Shown here: positions 1 to 6,375 of the stretch, piece after piece | How the letters are laid out: the number at the start of each line of letters is the position of its first letter | Position numbering within the stretch: the first letter of the stretch is position 1 | Origin: an uncultured Lachnospiraceae bacterium | GTDB lineage: Bacteria; Bacillota; Clostridia; Lachnospirales; Lachnospiraceae | Assembly: GCA_902783305.1 (NCBI GenBank) | Contig: CACZQU010000071.1 | Span: 1-8,500, forward strand | Direction: 5' to 3' | DNA length: 8,500 bases | Notes under the pieces: model-generated | The model's input: only the letters and a program-made list of their open reading frames with translations | What the model was told of the DNA's origin: nothing | Databases searched by the model: none | Translations under genes and position numbers: made by a program

Positions 1-5
1 AAAAA

Positions 6-305
6 ATGACCATTGAAACAAACAAGACAGATGAAATGCTCACGGTATCGATAGGGGGGCGGCTGGATACATCGGCAGCGCCGGAGCTGGAAGCCGTACT
101 GGACGATGCTCTGGACGGGGTCACCAAAATGGTTATTGATATGAAGGAGCTGAACTATATTTCTTCCGCGGGACTCAGAATCATCCTGACTTCCCTGAAG
201 AAAATGAGTATGTGCGGCGGCACTTTATCCGTGCGTAATGTCAATGAAGATATTCTGGATGTGTTTGAAGTGACCGGCTTTATTGACGTTTTGAACATAG
301 AATAG
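6..305 (+). CDS. Anti-sigma-factor antagonist (STAS domain protein, SpoIIAA/RsbV-like)
   Basis: A complete 99-residue single-domain STAS protein. In this family the unphosphorylated antagonist binds an anti-sigma kinase and frees its sigma factor or other target; phosphorylation of one serine switches it off. What I see: an N-terminal beta-strand segment around residues 12-17, GRLD at 18-21, and the signature YISSAGLR at 51-58. By alignment of the GL pair with RsbV, Ser54 is the likely phosphorylation site; Ser53 sits where RsbV and SpoIIAA have Asp. The length matches the family (about 100-115). The ATG lies six bases from the window edge, so its ribosome binding site and any upstream gene cannot be judged. 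The next gene, an RsbW-like kinase, starts 41 bases downstream on the same strand and is its natural partner. The exact target is unknown. Confidence 0.9.
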   Translation: MTIETNKTDEMLTVSIGGRLDTSAAPELEAVLDDALDGVTKMVIDMKELNYISSAGLRIILTSLKKMSMCGGTLSVRNVNEDILDVFEVTGFIDVLNIE

Positions 306-346
306 TAAACGGAGCCGATTCATGATCATTAAGGAGTGTCTGTCAA

Positions 347-754
347 ATGAAAGAAATGACGCTGGCAGCAAGCAAAGAAAAACTGGATGAAGTTCTCAGC
401 TTTATCGATGAGGAACTGGAAAAGGTTTCCTGTCCTCCGCGTATTATGATGCAGGTGGATATCGCGGTTGAGGAGCTCTTTGTCAATATTGCGAGCTACG
501 CTTATGCACCTGGTAAAGGCACCGCATTGATTCGGGTGGAAATGGAGAAGAATCCTTTGGCGATAAGGATCACCTTTGAGGATTCCGGGATTCCGTATAA
601 TCCGCTCGCAAAGGCAGATCCGGATATTACTCTTTCCGCGGAGGACCGTCAGATTGGCGGGCTGGGAATATATATGGTCAAAAAAAGCATGAACGATGTG
701 ATCTATCAGCATAAGGACGGAAAAAATATCCTTACCATTGTCAAGCATCTGTGA
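347..754 (+). CDS. Anti-sigma regulatory factor, HATPase_c_2 serine kinase (RsbW/SpoIIAB-like)
   Basis: A 135-residue GHKL-type ATP-binding protein, expected to phosphorylate the STAS protein encoded just upstream and to sequester a sigma factor or other output protein. What I see: the N-box at about residues 38-52 (AVEELFVNIASYAY, with EE at 42-43 and Asn47), the G1 box DSGIPYNP at 79-86 and the G2 box GGLGIYMVKKSMN at 104-116. The length is typical of RsbW-type kinases without extra domains. The start is supported by AAGGAG about 10 bases upstream of the ATG. The gene probably forms one transcript with the STAS gene and ends just before a hairpin terminator. No sigma factor or PP2C phosphatase is visible here, so the regulon cannot be named. 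Assignment to the family is firm; the partner is inferred from adjacency. Confidence 0.9.
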   Translation: MKEMTLAASKEKLDEVLSFIDEELEKVSCPPRIMMQVDIAVEELFVNIASYAYAPGKGTALIRVEMEKNPLAIRITFEDSGIPYNPLAKADPDITLSAEDRQIGGLGIYMVKKSMNDVIYQHKDGKNILTIVKHL

Positions 755-769
755 GAGGGAAAGAAAAAG

Positions 770-800
770 AGTCTCAGGCTGCAGCCGCGCGCCTGAGGCT
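770..800. terminator. Hairpin terminator, probably bidirectional, between convergent genes
   Basis: A 10-bp stem (770-779 with 791-800, core CTCAGGC/GCCTGAG, one G-T wobble) and an 11-base loop. On the + strand it is followed by TTTCTTCATGTTT; on the - strand by a stronger T-rich run (CTCTTTTTCTTTCC). It lies between the end of the HATPase gene (754) and the end of the convergent phosphopantetheinyl transferase gene (834), so it can serve both. Confidence 0.8.
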
Positions 801-833
801 TTCTTCATGTTTCCGGGAACCACTGTGAGATTT

Positions 834-1640
834 TCAGGGGCACGGCGCTGTACCGATGCAGCAGGAAAGCCGGTAACCGGGAAATACTCCTTCCTCGAAG
901 GAATAGTGGTTTACGGCTTCGGGCCAGTGACACTGCGGGGGGGATGAATCCTCCAGGTCAAAATAAAAACCGGACATAGGAAGGGACAGGCCTTCTCCGG
1001 TGGCTTTCAGGAGGCTTTCCTTGAGCGTCCACAGCCGGCAGAAGGTGTCTGCCCTTTTTTGCGGCTCGCTGATCTGAAGAAGACGCTTGTATTCTGCCGG
1101 GTGAAAGTGATACCTGGCAATATTCATGTGATCCCTGGAAGAAATCTGCTCGATGTCGCAGCCCAGCTCTTTGATATCCGGATGGTGCTCCCCGGATCCG
1201 TTTTCGCCGGATGCGCCGCGGCGGCCTGAGCCTGTGGAGGACGCTGCCTGAGAGGGGATACCGCCAGGGGGAAGCCTTCTGCCCATACAGGCGAGAGCGG
1301 CTTTACCGGAATGGGAAAGATTAAAGAGCAGATCAGGATACCCGGCAAAAGCCGGTTTTTCCTTTTCGCTCAGCGTGTAGACCATATCCCTCTCGGCAAG
1401 ACCGTATGCGTTCAGCAGGCAGTCCAGCGCAAGGCCGGCGCCAAGACTCAGGCACCGGGAGGTGAGGGGGCGGTATTTCATGGTTTTTTCCTTCCGGAAG
1501 GCGGAAAGCCTTTTCAGGCAGGCGTCAAATGTCTCCGGATCCTCAAGAAAGGACACCTCCAGAAGGCAAAGCCTTACGGCACCGTCAAACATCGTAAAGA
1601 AGGAAGCCCGCTCTGACACCGGCTGGATTTCAGAGTGCAT
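834..1640 (-). CDS. 4'-phosphopantetheinyl transferase superfamily protein (Sfp-type)
   Basis: Transfers 4'-phosphopantetheine from CoA to a serine of a carrier protein (acyl, peptidyl or similar). The start at 1640 gives 268 residues; it has GGAG nine bases upstream and overlaps the thrH stop by 11 bases. The frame is open further upstream (ATG at 1700), and an inner ATG at 1592 is an alternative. What I see: LFNLSHSG at about 105-112, the metal-binding GCDIE at 160-164 (Asp162, Glu164) and FCRLWTLKESLLKATG at 200-215, the WxxKE helix of the family. Sfp-like proteins usually run 220-240 residues. The extra length here is mostly a Gly/Ser/Arg/Pro-rich insert at about 121-157, between the SHSG and GxDxE motifs, which are normally separated by only about a dozen residues. 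It follows thrH on the same transcript. No PKS, NRPS or fatty-acid gene is nearby, so the carrier protein it modifies is unknown. Confidence 0.88.
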   Translation of the reverse strand: MHSEIQPVSERASFFTMFDGAVRLCLLEVSFLEDPETFDACLKRLSAFRKEKTMKYRPLTSRCLSLGAGLALDCLLNAYGLAERDMVYTLSEKEKPAFAGYPDLLFNLSHSGKAALACMGRRLPPGGIPSQAASSTGSGRRGASGENGSGEHHPDIKELGCDIEQISSRDHMNIARYHFHPAEYKRLLQISEPQKRADTFCRLWTLKESLLKATGEGLSLPMSGFYFDLEDSSPPQCHWPEAVNHYSFEEGVFPGYRLSCCIGTAPCP

Positions 1641-2229
1641 TCCGTATGGCTCCAAGGAGTTCGTCAAAGGTTTCATATGCGGGAAGCTCAGGATTGGCAT
1701 CCATGATCTGCCTGGTGCTGCGGAACAGAAAGCCTGCCTTGCTGGCTTTAATCATGGCCAGGTCATTGAAGCTGTCCCCGGCGGCGATGGTCTCAAATCC
1801 GATGGACTGAAGCGCTTTTACCGAAGCAAGCTTCGCGTTTTGGATGCGCATTTCAAAGCCTGAGATGGAACCATCGTCAGCGACCTTCAAGGTGTTGCAG
1901 AAAAGGGTAGGCCAGCCCAGCTTTTTCATGAGCGGTCCGGCAAACTGGGTGAAGGTGTCGCTGAGGATGATGACCTGGGTGATTTCACGGAGCTGATCGA
2001 GAAACTCTCTGGCTCCCGGCAGGGGATCGATCGTGGCTATGGTTTCCTGTATTTCCTTCAGACCAAGGCCGTGCTCTTTCAGAATGCCAAGCCTCCAGTT
2101 CATCAGCTTGTTGTAATCCGGCTCATCACGGGTGGTCCGTCTGAGCTCGGGTATGCCGCTGGCTTCGGAAAAGGCAATCCAGATTTCCGGAACCAGTACA
2201 CCTTCCAGGTCGAGGCAGACAACATTCAT
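1630..2229 (-). CDS. thrH: ThrH-type HAD phosphatase: phosphoserine phosphatase / homoserine phosphotransferase
   Basis: A 199-residue HAD-superfamily enzyme closely resembling Pseudomonas ThrH, which dephosphorylates phosphoserine and can move the phosphate to homoserine, touching serine and threonine synthesis in the cytoplasm. What I see: motif I DLEGVLVPE at 7-15, with nucleophile Asp7 and Glu9 where most HAD enzymes have a second Asp (a known ThrH feature); motif II ILSDTF at 88-93 (Ser90); a motif III lysine, probably Lys133; motif IV AAGDSFND at 149-156 (Asp152, Asp156). The segment VLVPEIWIAF at 11-20 is very ThrH-like. The start at 2229 is chosen because AAAGGAG lies eight bases upstream; an in-frame ATG at 2247 falls just before that ribosome binding site and is unlikely. 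The stop overlaps the start of the downstream phosphopantetheinyl transferase gene. Substrate is inferred from family likeness. Confidence 0.9.
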   Translation of the reverse strand: MNVVCLDLEGVLVPEIWIAFSEASGIPELRRTTRDEPDYNKLMNWRLGILKEHGLGLKEIQETIATIDPLPGAREFLDQLREITQVIILSDTFTQFAGPLMKKLGWPTLFCNTLKVADDGSISGFEMRIQNAKLASVKALQSIGFETIAAGDSFNDLAMIKASKAGFLFRSTRQIMDANPELPAYETFDELLGAIRNAL

Positions 2230-2257
2230 AACGATATCTCCTTTCATTAAGGGTGAA

Positions 2258-2285
2258 TTGCAATGTCAGTGTATTTCAGTATAAT
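2258..2285 (+). promoter_or_regulatory. Sigma-A-like promoter for the DUF4317 gene
   Basis: TTGCAA (2258-2263), a 16-base spacer and a perfect TATAAT (2280-2285), giving transcription from about 2292 and a short leader of about 33 nt before the DUF4317 start. It sits in the 95-bp AT-rich gap shared with divergent thrH. Confidence 0.65.
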
Positions 2286-2306
2286 ATATTTTTTCTGTGA
2301 GCGAAA
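2278..2306 (-). promoter_or_regulatory. Possible promoter for thrH operon (weak match)
   Basis: On the - strand a TATACT hexamer (2283-2278) lies 17 bases downstream of TTTCGC, a poor -35. It would give a leader of about 40 nt before thrH. The -10 overlaps that of the divergent DUF4317 promoter, so the two would compete. Only the -10 is a decent match. Confidence 0.35.
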
Positions 2307-2324
2307 GGATAAAGGATAATAAAT

Positions 2325-3443
2325 ATGAACAAAAAAGAAGTATCCGAAATCAAAAAGCAATATACACCGGATCGATGTGCGGTTTCTTCGATCTGCGGAT
2401 GCTATGTGGACGCGGAGAAAAACAAAAAGATGACCATGAAGGAGACCTTCCTCGCGCTTGAGGAGGAAGAGATGCTGAAGTACATGGATATCTTCCGGAA
2501 AACTCTCTCGGGAACCATCGGAAAGAATCTCCTGAATCTGGAATTTCCCCGGCAGGAGGAGGGAGAAGGAACCTGGCACGAATTCCTTATGAAGCTCCAA
2601 AGCAGCCGCCTGGAGGACGATGAGCTGCTGGAAGCTTTTTATGACAAGGTCATTGAGCACTATGAGACGGACGACAACTTTCTCATCCTGGTGCTCCACA
2701 ATACCTATGATGTGCCGGGGAAAACCTCTGACGGACTGGATCTGTCTGACGCTTCGGAGGAGGTTTACGAGCATCTTCTGTGCAGCATATGTCCGGTATC
2801 CCTGTCCAAGGGAGGACTATCCTATCAGGAGGGGGTAAACCGGATCGGAGAGCGGGTGAGGGACTGGGTTGTCCAGATGCCGGATATGGGATTCCTGTTT
2901 CCGCAGTTCAACGACCGGAGCTCGGATATTCACGGCATTTTATGCTATACCAGAAACGCGGCAAAGATTCCCCAGTCGATGATAGAGGAGCTTTTCGGGT
3001 GCCAGGCTCCGCTCTCAAGCGCGGATCAGAAGGATTCCTTCAATACGCTGGTGGAAAATACGCTCGGTCAGGACTGCCGGTATGATACCGTGATGACCAT
3101 TCACGAGAAGCTCAATGAGATCATTGAAGAGCAGAAGGACGAGCCTGATCCTGTGGTTCTCACCAGGTCCGAGGTAAAGCAGCTTCTTTCCCTCAGCGGG
3201 GTGGAGGAGGACAGGCTGGAAAACTTTGAAGAACAATATCAGATTGCCGCCGGATCACAGCCGGCGCTTGTGGCGTCCAATCTGACGAATACAAAAAAGA
3301 TGGAAATCCGGACAGGAGATGTGGTGGTGAGTGTTGACCCCGCGAAGGCAGCTCTGGTCGAGACAAGGGATGTGGACGGACGCCGATGCCTGGTGATTCC
3401 GCTGGACGGCGAGGTCGAGATCAACGGGATTCATGTGAAATGA
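2325..3443 (+). CDS. DUF4317 domain-containing protein, function unknown
   Basis: A 372-residue protein whose N-terminus (MNKKEVSEIKKQYTPDRC followed by ICGCYVD at 23-29) and the segment LSGTIGKNLLNLEF at 61-74 match my memory of the DUF4317 family, which is common in Lachnospiraceae and related Clostridia. No catalytic motif, signal peptide or membrane segment is evident, so it is probably cytoplasmic. It is acidic. Cys18, Cys24 and Cys26 cluster near the N-terminus (CAVSSICGC) and could bind metal or form a disulfide, but this is speculation. The C-terminal third (from about 270) contains a charged stretch and then a beta-rich tail. The start has AAAGGAT about 10 bases upstream. It is transcribed alone: promoter at 2258-2285, strong terminator at 3492-3534. 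I cannot assign a role. Confidence 0.88.
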   Translation: MNKKEVSEIKKQYTPDRCAVSSICGCYVDAEKNKKMTMKETFLALEEEEMLKYMDIFRKTLSGTIGKNLLNLEFPRQEEGEGTWHEFLMKLQSSRLEDDELLEAFYDKVIEHYETDDNFLILVLHNTYDVPGKTSDGLDLSDASEEVYEHLLCSICPVSLSKGGLSYQEGVNRIGERVRDWVVQMPDMGFLFPQFNDRSSDIHGILCYTRNAAKIPQSMIEELFGCQAPLSSADQKDSFNTLVENTLGQDCRYDTVMTIHEKLNEIIEEQKDEPDPVVLTRSEVKQLLSLSGVEEDRLENFEEQYQIAAGSQPALVASNLTNTKKMEIRTGDVVVSVDPAKAALVETRDVDGRRCLVIPLDGEVEINGIHVK

Positions 3444-3491
3444 ATGGTATACCCGCTTGTGTGCGGCAGGACAAAGGCACAAAGCATGAAA

Positions 3492-3534
3492 AAACCCGGG
3501 AGGGGCTGTGGGGTTCACAGTCCCTCCCGGGTTT
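3492..3534. terminator. Strong 19-bp hairpin terminator between convergent DUF4317 and glgD
   Basis: Arms 3492-3510 and 3516-3534 pair over 19 bp (core AAACCCGGGAGGG/CCCTCCCGGGTTT, one G-T wobble) around a five-base loop GGGTT. On the - strand the stem runs straight into six Ts, making a classic terminator for glgCD. On the + strand the 3' side is GGGTTTGCC, weaker but usable for the DUF4317 transcript. Confidence 0.9.
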
Positions 3535-3554
3535 GCCTTGCGGATCAGTCCGGC

Positions 3555-4670
3555 TTACAGAGTGTCCTCGCGGCGGATATATCCCGGTTTGTCTTCGGGA
3601 GAGATGACTTCTTTTACATGAAGGAGCTTCGCTCTCTTGTCCACAACCTGGTTTTCCACGACGACATCCTCACCGATCACGGCGCCTGCGGAGATGATGC
3701 TGTTTTTGACGACGGCACCCTTCTTGATCACGCAGCCGCGGCCGATGATGGAATGCTCTATCGTACCTTCGATGGTGCAGCCGTTGGAGACGACGGAATC
3801 GGAGATCGAAGCCGTGTCATAATAGTGAGTCGGGCTGGAGTTATTGGTACGGGTATAGATCGGCCAGTCGTTGAGGAACAGGGTCTGAGCGGCTTTGATG
3901 TCAATCAGATCCATGTTTGCCTTGAAATAAGCATTGAAATCATTGAGAACCGCGAAATATCCGCGATGAGGAACTCCACGGACGTCAAGATTCTCACACT
4001 CGACATTGATGATATCCACCAGGTTGTATACGGAGGAGAGCTCTTTTGCCTTGTAGATCAGTTCTTTGAAGAGCTCCTTCGTCATGATGTAGGTGGCCAT
4101 GGAGATGTTGCGGTTCTTCGTGTTGCCGCGGTTGCGCTCAAGGGAGAGGACACCCTTCTGGCGGTTGAGGTTGACAACCGTGCAGTTGAGGAAGGACTCT
4201 TTTGCGTTGTCTACGGCATGATAAAGGAGGGTGATATCGGCACCGGACTCCACATGCTGGTTGATCAGATCAGAATAATTCTGAGAGTAGACCATGTAGC
4301 TGGGGGCGATGACGACATAAGGATGATGCATCCGGTCAATATACTCGATATTGTCGATGTAAGCCGCAATATCGGTATTGTAGATATCGTTCTGCGCGTC
4401 GGTCCCGGAGAACAGGATCTGGAGCTTGCCGCTCTTGGAGTTGATGTTGTAATGGCGGCCGGTGCCAAGATGCTCTACCAGTGAACGGGGTTTGCTGTTG
4501 ATATAAACCTGCATGCGGTCAATGCCGCTGTTGCTCATATTGGAGATCGGGAAGTCGATCACGCGATATCTGCCGAGGAAGGAGAAGGAACCGATCGGAC
4601 GGTAATCCTGCATGCCTTCTACCCACAGATTTCTTGAGGATGAATTGATAATACCAAATGCCTTATACAT
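3555..4670 (-). CDS. glgD: Glucose-1-phosphate adenylyltransferase subunit GlgD (regulatory/non-catalytic paralogue)
   Basis: A 371-residue paralogue of GlgC that in Bacillota pairs with GlgC in ADP-glucose pyrophosphorylase and raises or tunes its activity for glycogen synthesis. What I see: a degenerate nucleotidyltransferase N-terminus, where the GlgC-type GGRGSRL loop is replaced by INSSSRN (8-14) and the SGDH metal-binding motif by APSYMVY (122-128). This supports a non-catalytic role. RYRVIDFPISNMSNSGI at 34-50 is the conserved family segment. The C-terminal left-handed beta-helix (about 285-345) shows hexapeptide-like repeats. The length is typical (about 370). One base separates the glgC stop from this ATG, and a GGGGG ribosome binding site lies inside the end of glgC, so translational coupling is likely. 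It is the last gene of the operon, followed by the hairpin at 3492-3534. Confidence 0.95.
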   Translation of the reverse strand: MYKAFGIINSSSRNLWVEGMQDYRPIGSFSFLGRYRVIDFPISNMSNSGIDRMQVYINSKPRSLVEHLGTGRHYNINSKSGKLQILFSGTDAQNDIYNTDIAAYIDNIEYIDRMHHPYVVIAPSYMVYSQNYSDLINQHVESGADITLLYHAVDNAKESFLNCTVVNLNRQKGVLSLERNRGNTKNRNISMATYIMTKELFKELIYKAKELSSVYNLVDIINVECENLDVRGVPHRGYFAVLNDFNAYFKANMDLIDIKAAQTLFLNDWPIYTRTNNSSPTHYYDTASISDSVVSNGCTIEGTIEHSIIGRGCVIKKGAVVKNSIISAGAVIGEDVVVENQVVDKRAKLLHVKEVISPEDKPGYIRREDTL

Positions 4671-4671
4671 A

Positions 4672-5811
4672 TTATTCAGCCCCCTTTACTTTCTTGGCGA
4701 CAAGCTCGATATGTTCGCTGTCTGCGCTTCCGACAACGGCATTCTTGCCGACGGTGATATCATTGGCAACAAGGGCGCGGATGACAGTCGCGCCATCCTC
4801 AACAACCGCACCGGGCATCAGGACAGAGTCGATGACCTTTGCGCCTTCGCCGACTTTGGAGTTGGTGAAAAGAACAGAGTTTCTGACTTCGCCTGAAATG
4901 ACGCAGCCCTGTGTGACATATGCGTTGGAAATGGAGGCATTGGCTCCGATGTACTGCGGAAGGGCGATGACATCCTCAGTGTAGATCTTCCAGGTGGGAT
5001 CGCTCAGGTCCAGAGCATTGTCCGGATTGAGCAGGTCCATATTGGCCTCCCACAGAGAGTCGATCGTACCTACATCCTTCCAGTAGCCTTCAAACTTGTA
5101 GGCGAATACGCCTTTGCCTTCCGCGAGAAGGGCGGGGATGATGTCCTTGCCGAAATCGTGGCTGGAATCGGTCTTCTTGACATCGGCGATCAGAAGCTTG
5201 CGGAGCGTCTTCCAGGTGAAGATATAGATTCCCATGGAAGCCAGGTTGCTCTTGGGATTGGCAGGCTTCTCCTCAAACTCCACGATACGGTCGGCTTCAT
5301 CGGTGTTCATGATGCCGAAGCGGCTGGCTTCCTTTATGGGAACAGGGATGACGGCGATGGTGGCGTCGGCCTTGTGCTCCTTATGGTAAGCGAGCATCTT
5401 GGAATAGTTCATCTTGTAGATATGGTCGCCGGAGAGAATCAGCAGATATTCCGGCGAGAAGGAATCGATAAAATCGATATTCTGTGAAATGGCATCTGCA
5501 GTCCCGCGGTAAACGTCGAGATTGGCATCGGCCTTTTCACGCGGAGGAAGGACATAGACTCCGCTGTCCTGGGTATCAAGACCCCAGCGGCCACCCGCTG
5601 CTACATAGCTGTTGAGTTCGATGGACTCATACTGCGTCAGTACGCCGACGACATCGATGCCGCTGTTGGCGCAGTTGCTGAGCGGGAAGTCAACGATCCT
5701 GTACTTGCCTCCGTAGGCTACGGCAGGTTTGGCGACCTTATTGGTCAGGTCATGGAGGCGGCTACCTCTGCCGCCGGCAAGAATCATCGCGAGCATGCTG
5801 TTTTGACTCAT
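4672..5811 (-). CDS. glgC: Glucose-1-phosphate adenylyltransferase (ADP-glucose pyrophosphorylase), GlgC
   Basis: Catalyses ATP + glucose-1-phosphate to ADP-glucose + pyrophosphate, the committed step of bacterial glycogen synthesis in the cytoplasm. What I see: LAGGRGSRL at 11-19 (nucleotide loop), Lys28 in [22 protein letters not shown] at 42-51, YRGTADAI at 101-108, catalytic [10 protein letters not shown] at 127-136 (Asp129), [10 protein letters not shown] at 179-188 (Lys182, glucose-phosphate site) and YWKDVGT at 243-249. A left-handed beta-helix of hexapeptide repeats follows at about 285-360. The 379-residue length is normal. The start is supported by GTGAGGG seven to eight bases upstream. 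It is first in a two-gene operon with glgD; glgA and glgB are not in the window. A promoter at 6006-6034 implies a leader of about 190 nt. Confidence 0.97.
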   Translation of the reverse strand: MSQNSMLAMILAGGRGSRLHDLTNKVAKPAVAYGGKYRIVDFPLSNCANSGIDVVGVLTQYESIELNSYVAAGGRWGLDTQDSGVYVLPPREKADANLDVYRGTADAISQNIDFIDSFSPEYLLILSGDHIYKMNYSKMLAYHKEHKADATIAVIPVPIKEASRFGIMNTDEADRIVEFEEKPANPKSNLASMGIYIFTWKTLRKLLIADVKKTDSSHDFGKDIIPALLAEGKGVFAYKFEGYWKDVGTIDSLWEANMDLLNPDNALDLSDPTWKIYTEDVIALPQYIGANASISNAYVTQGCVISGEVRNSVLFTNSKVGEGAKVIDSVLMPGAVVEDGATVIRALVANDITVGKNAVVGSADSEHIELVAKKVKGAE

Positions 5812-5833
5812 GGTGAACCCTCACTTTCCTTTC

Positions 5834-5885
5834 TGATCTGATGATCTTGATCGGACAGCCTGATCGAACGTCCGGCGGTCTGATC
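5834..5885 (-). repeat. Cluster of five TGATC/GATCA motifs in the glgC leader
   Basis: TGATC on the + strand (GATCA in the transcript) occurs at 5834, 5842, 5848, 5861 and 5881, all within 75 bases upstream of the glgC start. Between them a 5-bp inverted repeat, CGGAC (5852-5856) and GTCCG (5870-5874), can form a small hairpin in the leader RNA. The spacing is irregular, so this may be chance or a binding site. Confidence 0.45.
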
Positions 5886-5907
5886 TACGGCACACAGCCC
5901 GGGGAAT

Positions 5908-5928
5908 CAGTAATGAGCTCCCTTACTG
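5908..5928. repeat. Inverted repeat CAGTAA-N9-TTACTG in the glgC leader
   Basis: Perfect 6-bp arms at 5908-5913 and 5923-5928 around nine bases. In the glgC transcript this forms a hairpin; as DNA its 15-base centre-to-centre spacing could suit a dimeric regulator downstream of the promoter. No specific regulator is indicated. Confidence 0.45.
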
Positions 5929-6005
5929 TCCTTTGAGCCAGGTGCGTGAACGGGCAGCCGGGATTCAAAAGGGAGTCTGAGATCCCCGCAGCCGTACTTG
6001 CTTAC

Positions 6006-6034
6006 ATTATACAATTTCTTCACGAAGATTTCCA
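6006..6034 (-). promoter_or_regulatory. Sigma-A-like promoter for glgCD
   Basis: On the - strand: -35 TGGAAA (6034-6029, 4 of 6), a 17-base spacer and a perfect -10 TATAAT (6011-6006) preceded by TTG. The start of transcription would be near 6000, leaving a leader of about 190 nt before glgC. Confidence 0.65.
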
Positions 6035-6128
6035 CTGTTATTGTGCAAAAATCGAAAAAAAATCTTTCTGTTTTTGAATGGTTCTGTGAATAATGGCACG
6101 AGATAAAGGCCAGACACAGAAAAAGTGT

Positions 6129-6157
6129 GGACGAAAAGGGGAAGGAAGGATATAATG
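6129..6157 (+). promoter_or_regulatory. Sigma-A-like promoter for the glycosyltransferase gene
   Basis: TGGACG (6129-6134, 4 of 6), a 17-base spacer and a perfect TATAAT (6152-6157). Transcription would start near 6164, giving a leader of about 210 nt before the predicted start codon. Confidence 0.6.
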
Positions 6158-6290
6158 CACTGAGACAGTAGGGCGAAAATGCGAAGCAATTGTTGCTGCC
6201 TGGCTCAGTGGTAACACGAATGCGCCATGCGCGCTTACTCTCCCTGATCTGTCCCGGCCGGATACCGTTCGAAGCCGCGAAGCGGAGGGC

Positions 6291-6327
6291 TGCCGGATCT
6301 TGCCGGATCTCATCAGAATGGATCCGG
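6291..6327 (+). repeat. Tandem 10-bp repeat plus hairpin in the glycosyltransferase leader
   Basis: TGCCGGATCT is repeated exactly in tandem (6291-6300, 6301-6310). The CCGGATC of the second copy pairs perfectly with GATCCGG at 6321-6327, extended by one T-G wobble, around a nine-base loop. The first copy could pair with the same arm instead. The hairpin ends about 50 bases before the start codon. Confidence 0.55.
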
Positions 6328-6375
6328 TCAGATAGGAACCTGCATTTACAGATGAGAAAGGACACTGCTGCAGAT

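Larger units (their letters stand above)
5812..6375. other. 564-bp divergent non-coding region between glgC and the glycosyltransferase
   Basis: I see no convincing gene here. It holds two divergent sigma-A-like promoters about 95 bp apart, separated by an AT-rich spacer (6035-6128), plus a leader for each flanking gene: about 190 nt for glgC and 210 nt for the glycosyltransferase. Both leaders contain short inverted repeats, listed separately. Frames that stay open across it lack ribosome binding sites and recognisable protein sequence. GATC occurs about ten times in the region, but GATC is also frequent in the neighbouring genes. Confidence 0.7.

Noticed and set aside
329..823. A 164-codon open frame on the - strand opposite the HATPase gene.
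   Set aside because: It spans the terminator hairpin and lies antisense to a well-supported gene.
3444..4484. A 346-codon open frame on the + strand, antisense to glgD.
   Set aside because: It lies opposite a confidently identified gene, and its Asp/Val/Gly-rich sequence is the reverse reading of the GlgD codons; no family likeness or ribosome binding site.
6196..6275. Possible tRNA or rRNA fragment: GGCTCAGTGGTAA resembles a D-arm, CGTTCGAAG a T-loop, and CCTGGCTCAG the start of 16S rRNA.
   Set aside because: The T-stem does not pair (TACCG against CCGCG), the D-stem fails to close, no acceptor stem exists, and the 16S likeness stops after ten bases.
6190..6375. N-terminal extension of the glycosyltransferase from a TTG codon at 6190.
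   Set aside because: No ribosome binding site; the added residues are not glycosyltransferase-like and would run through the leader repeats. The GT-A fold begins at about 6390.
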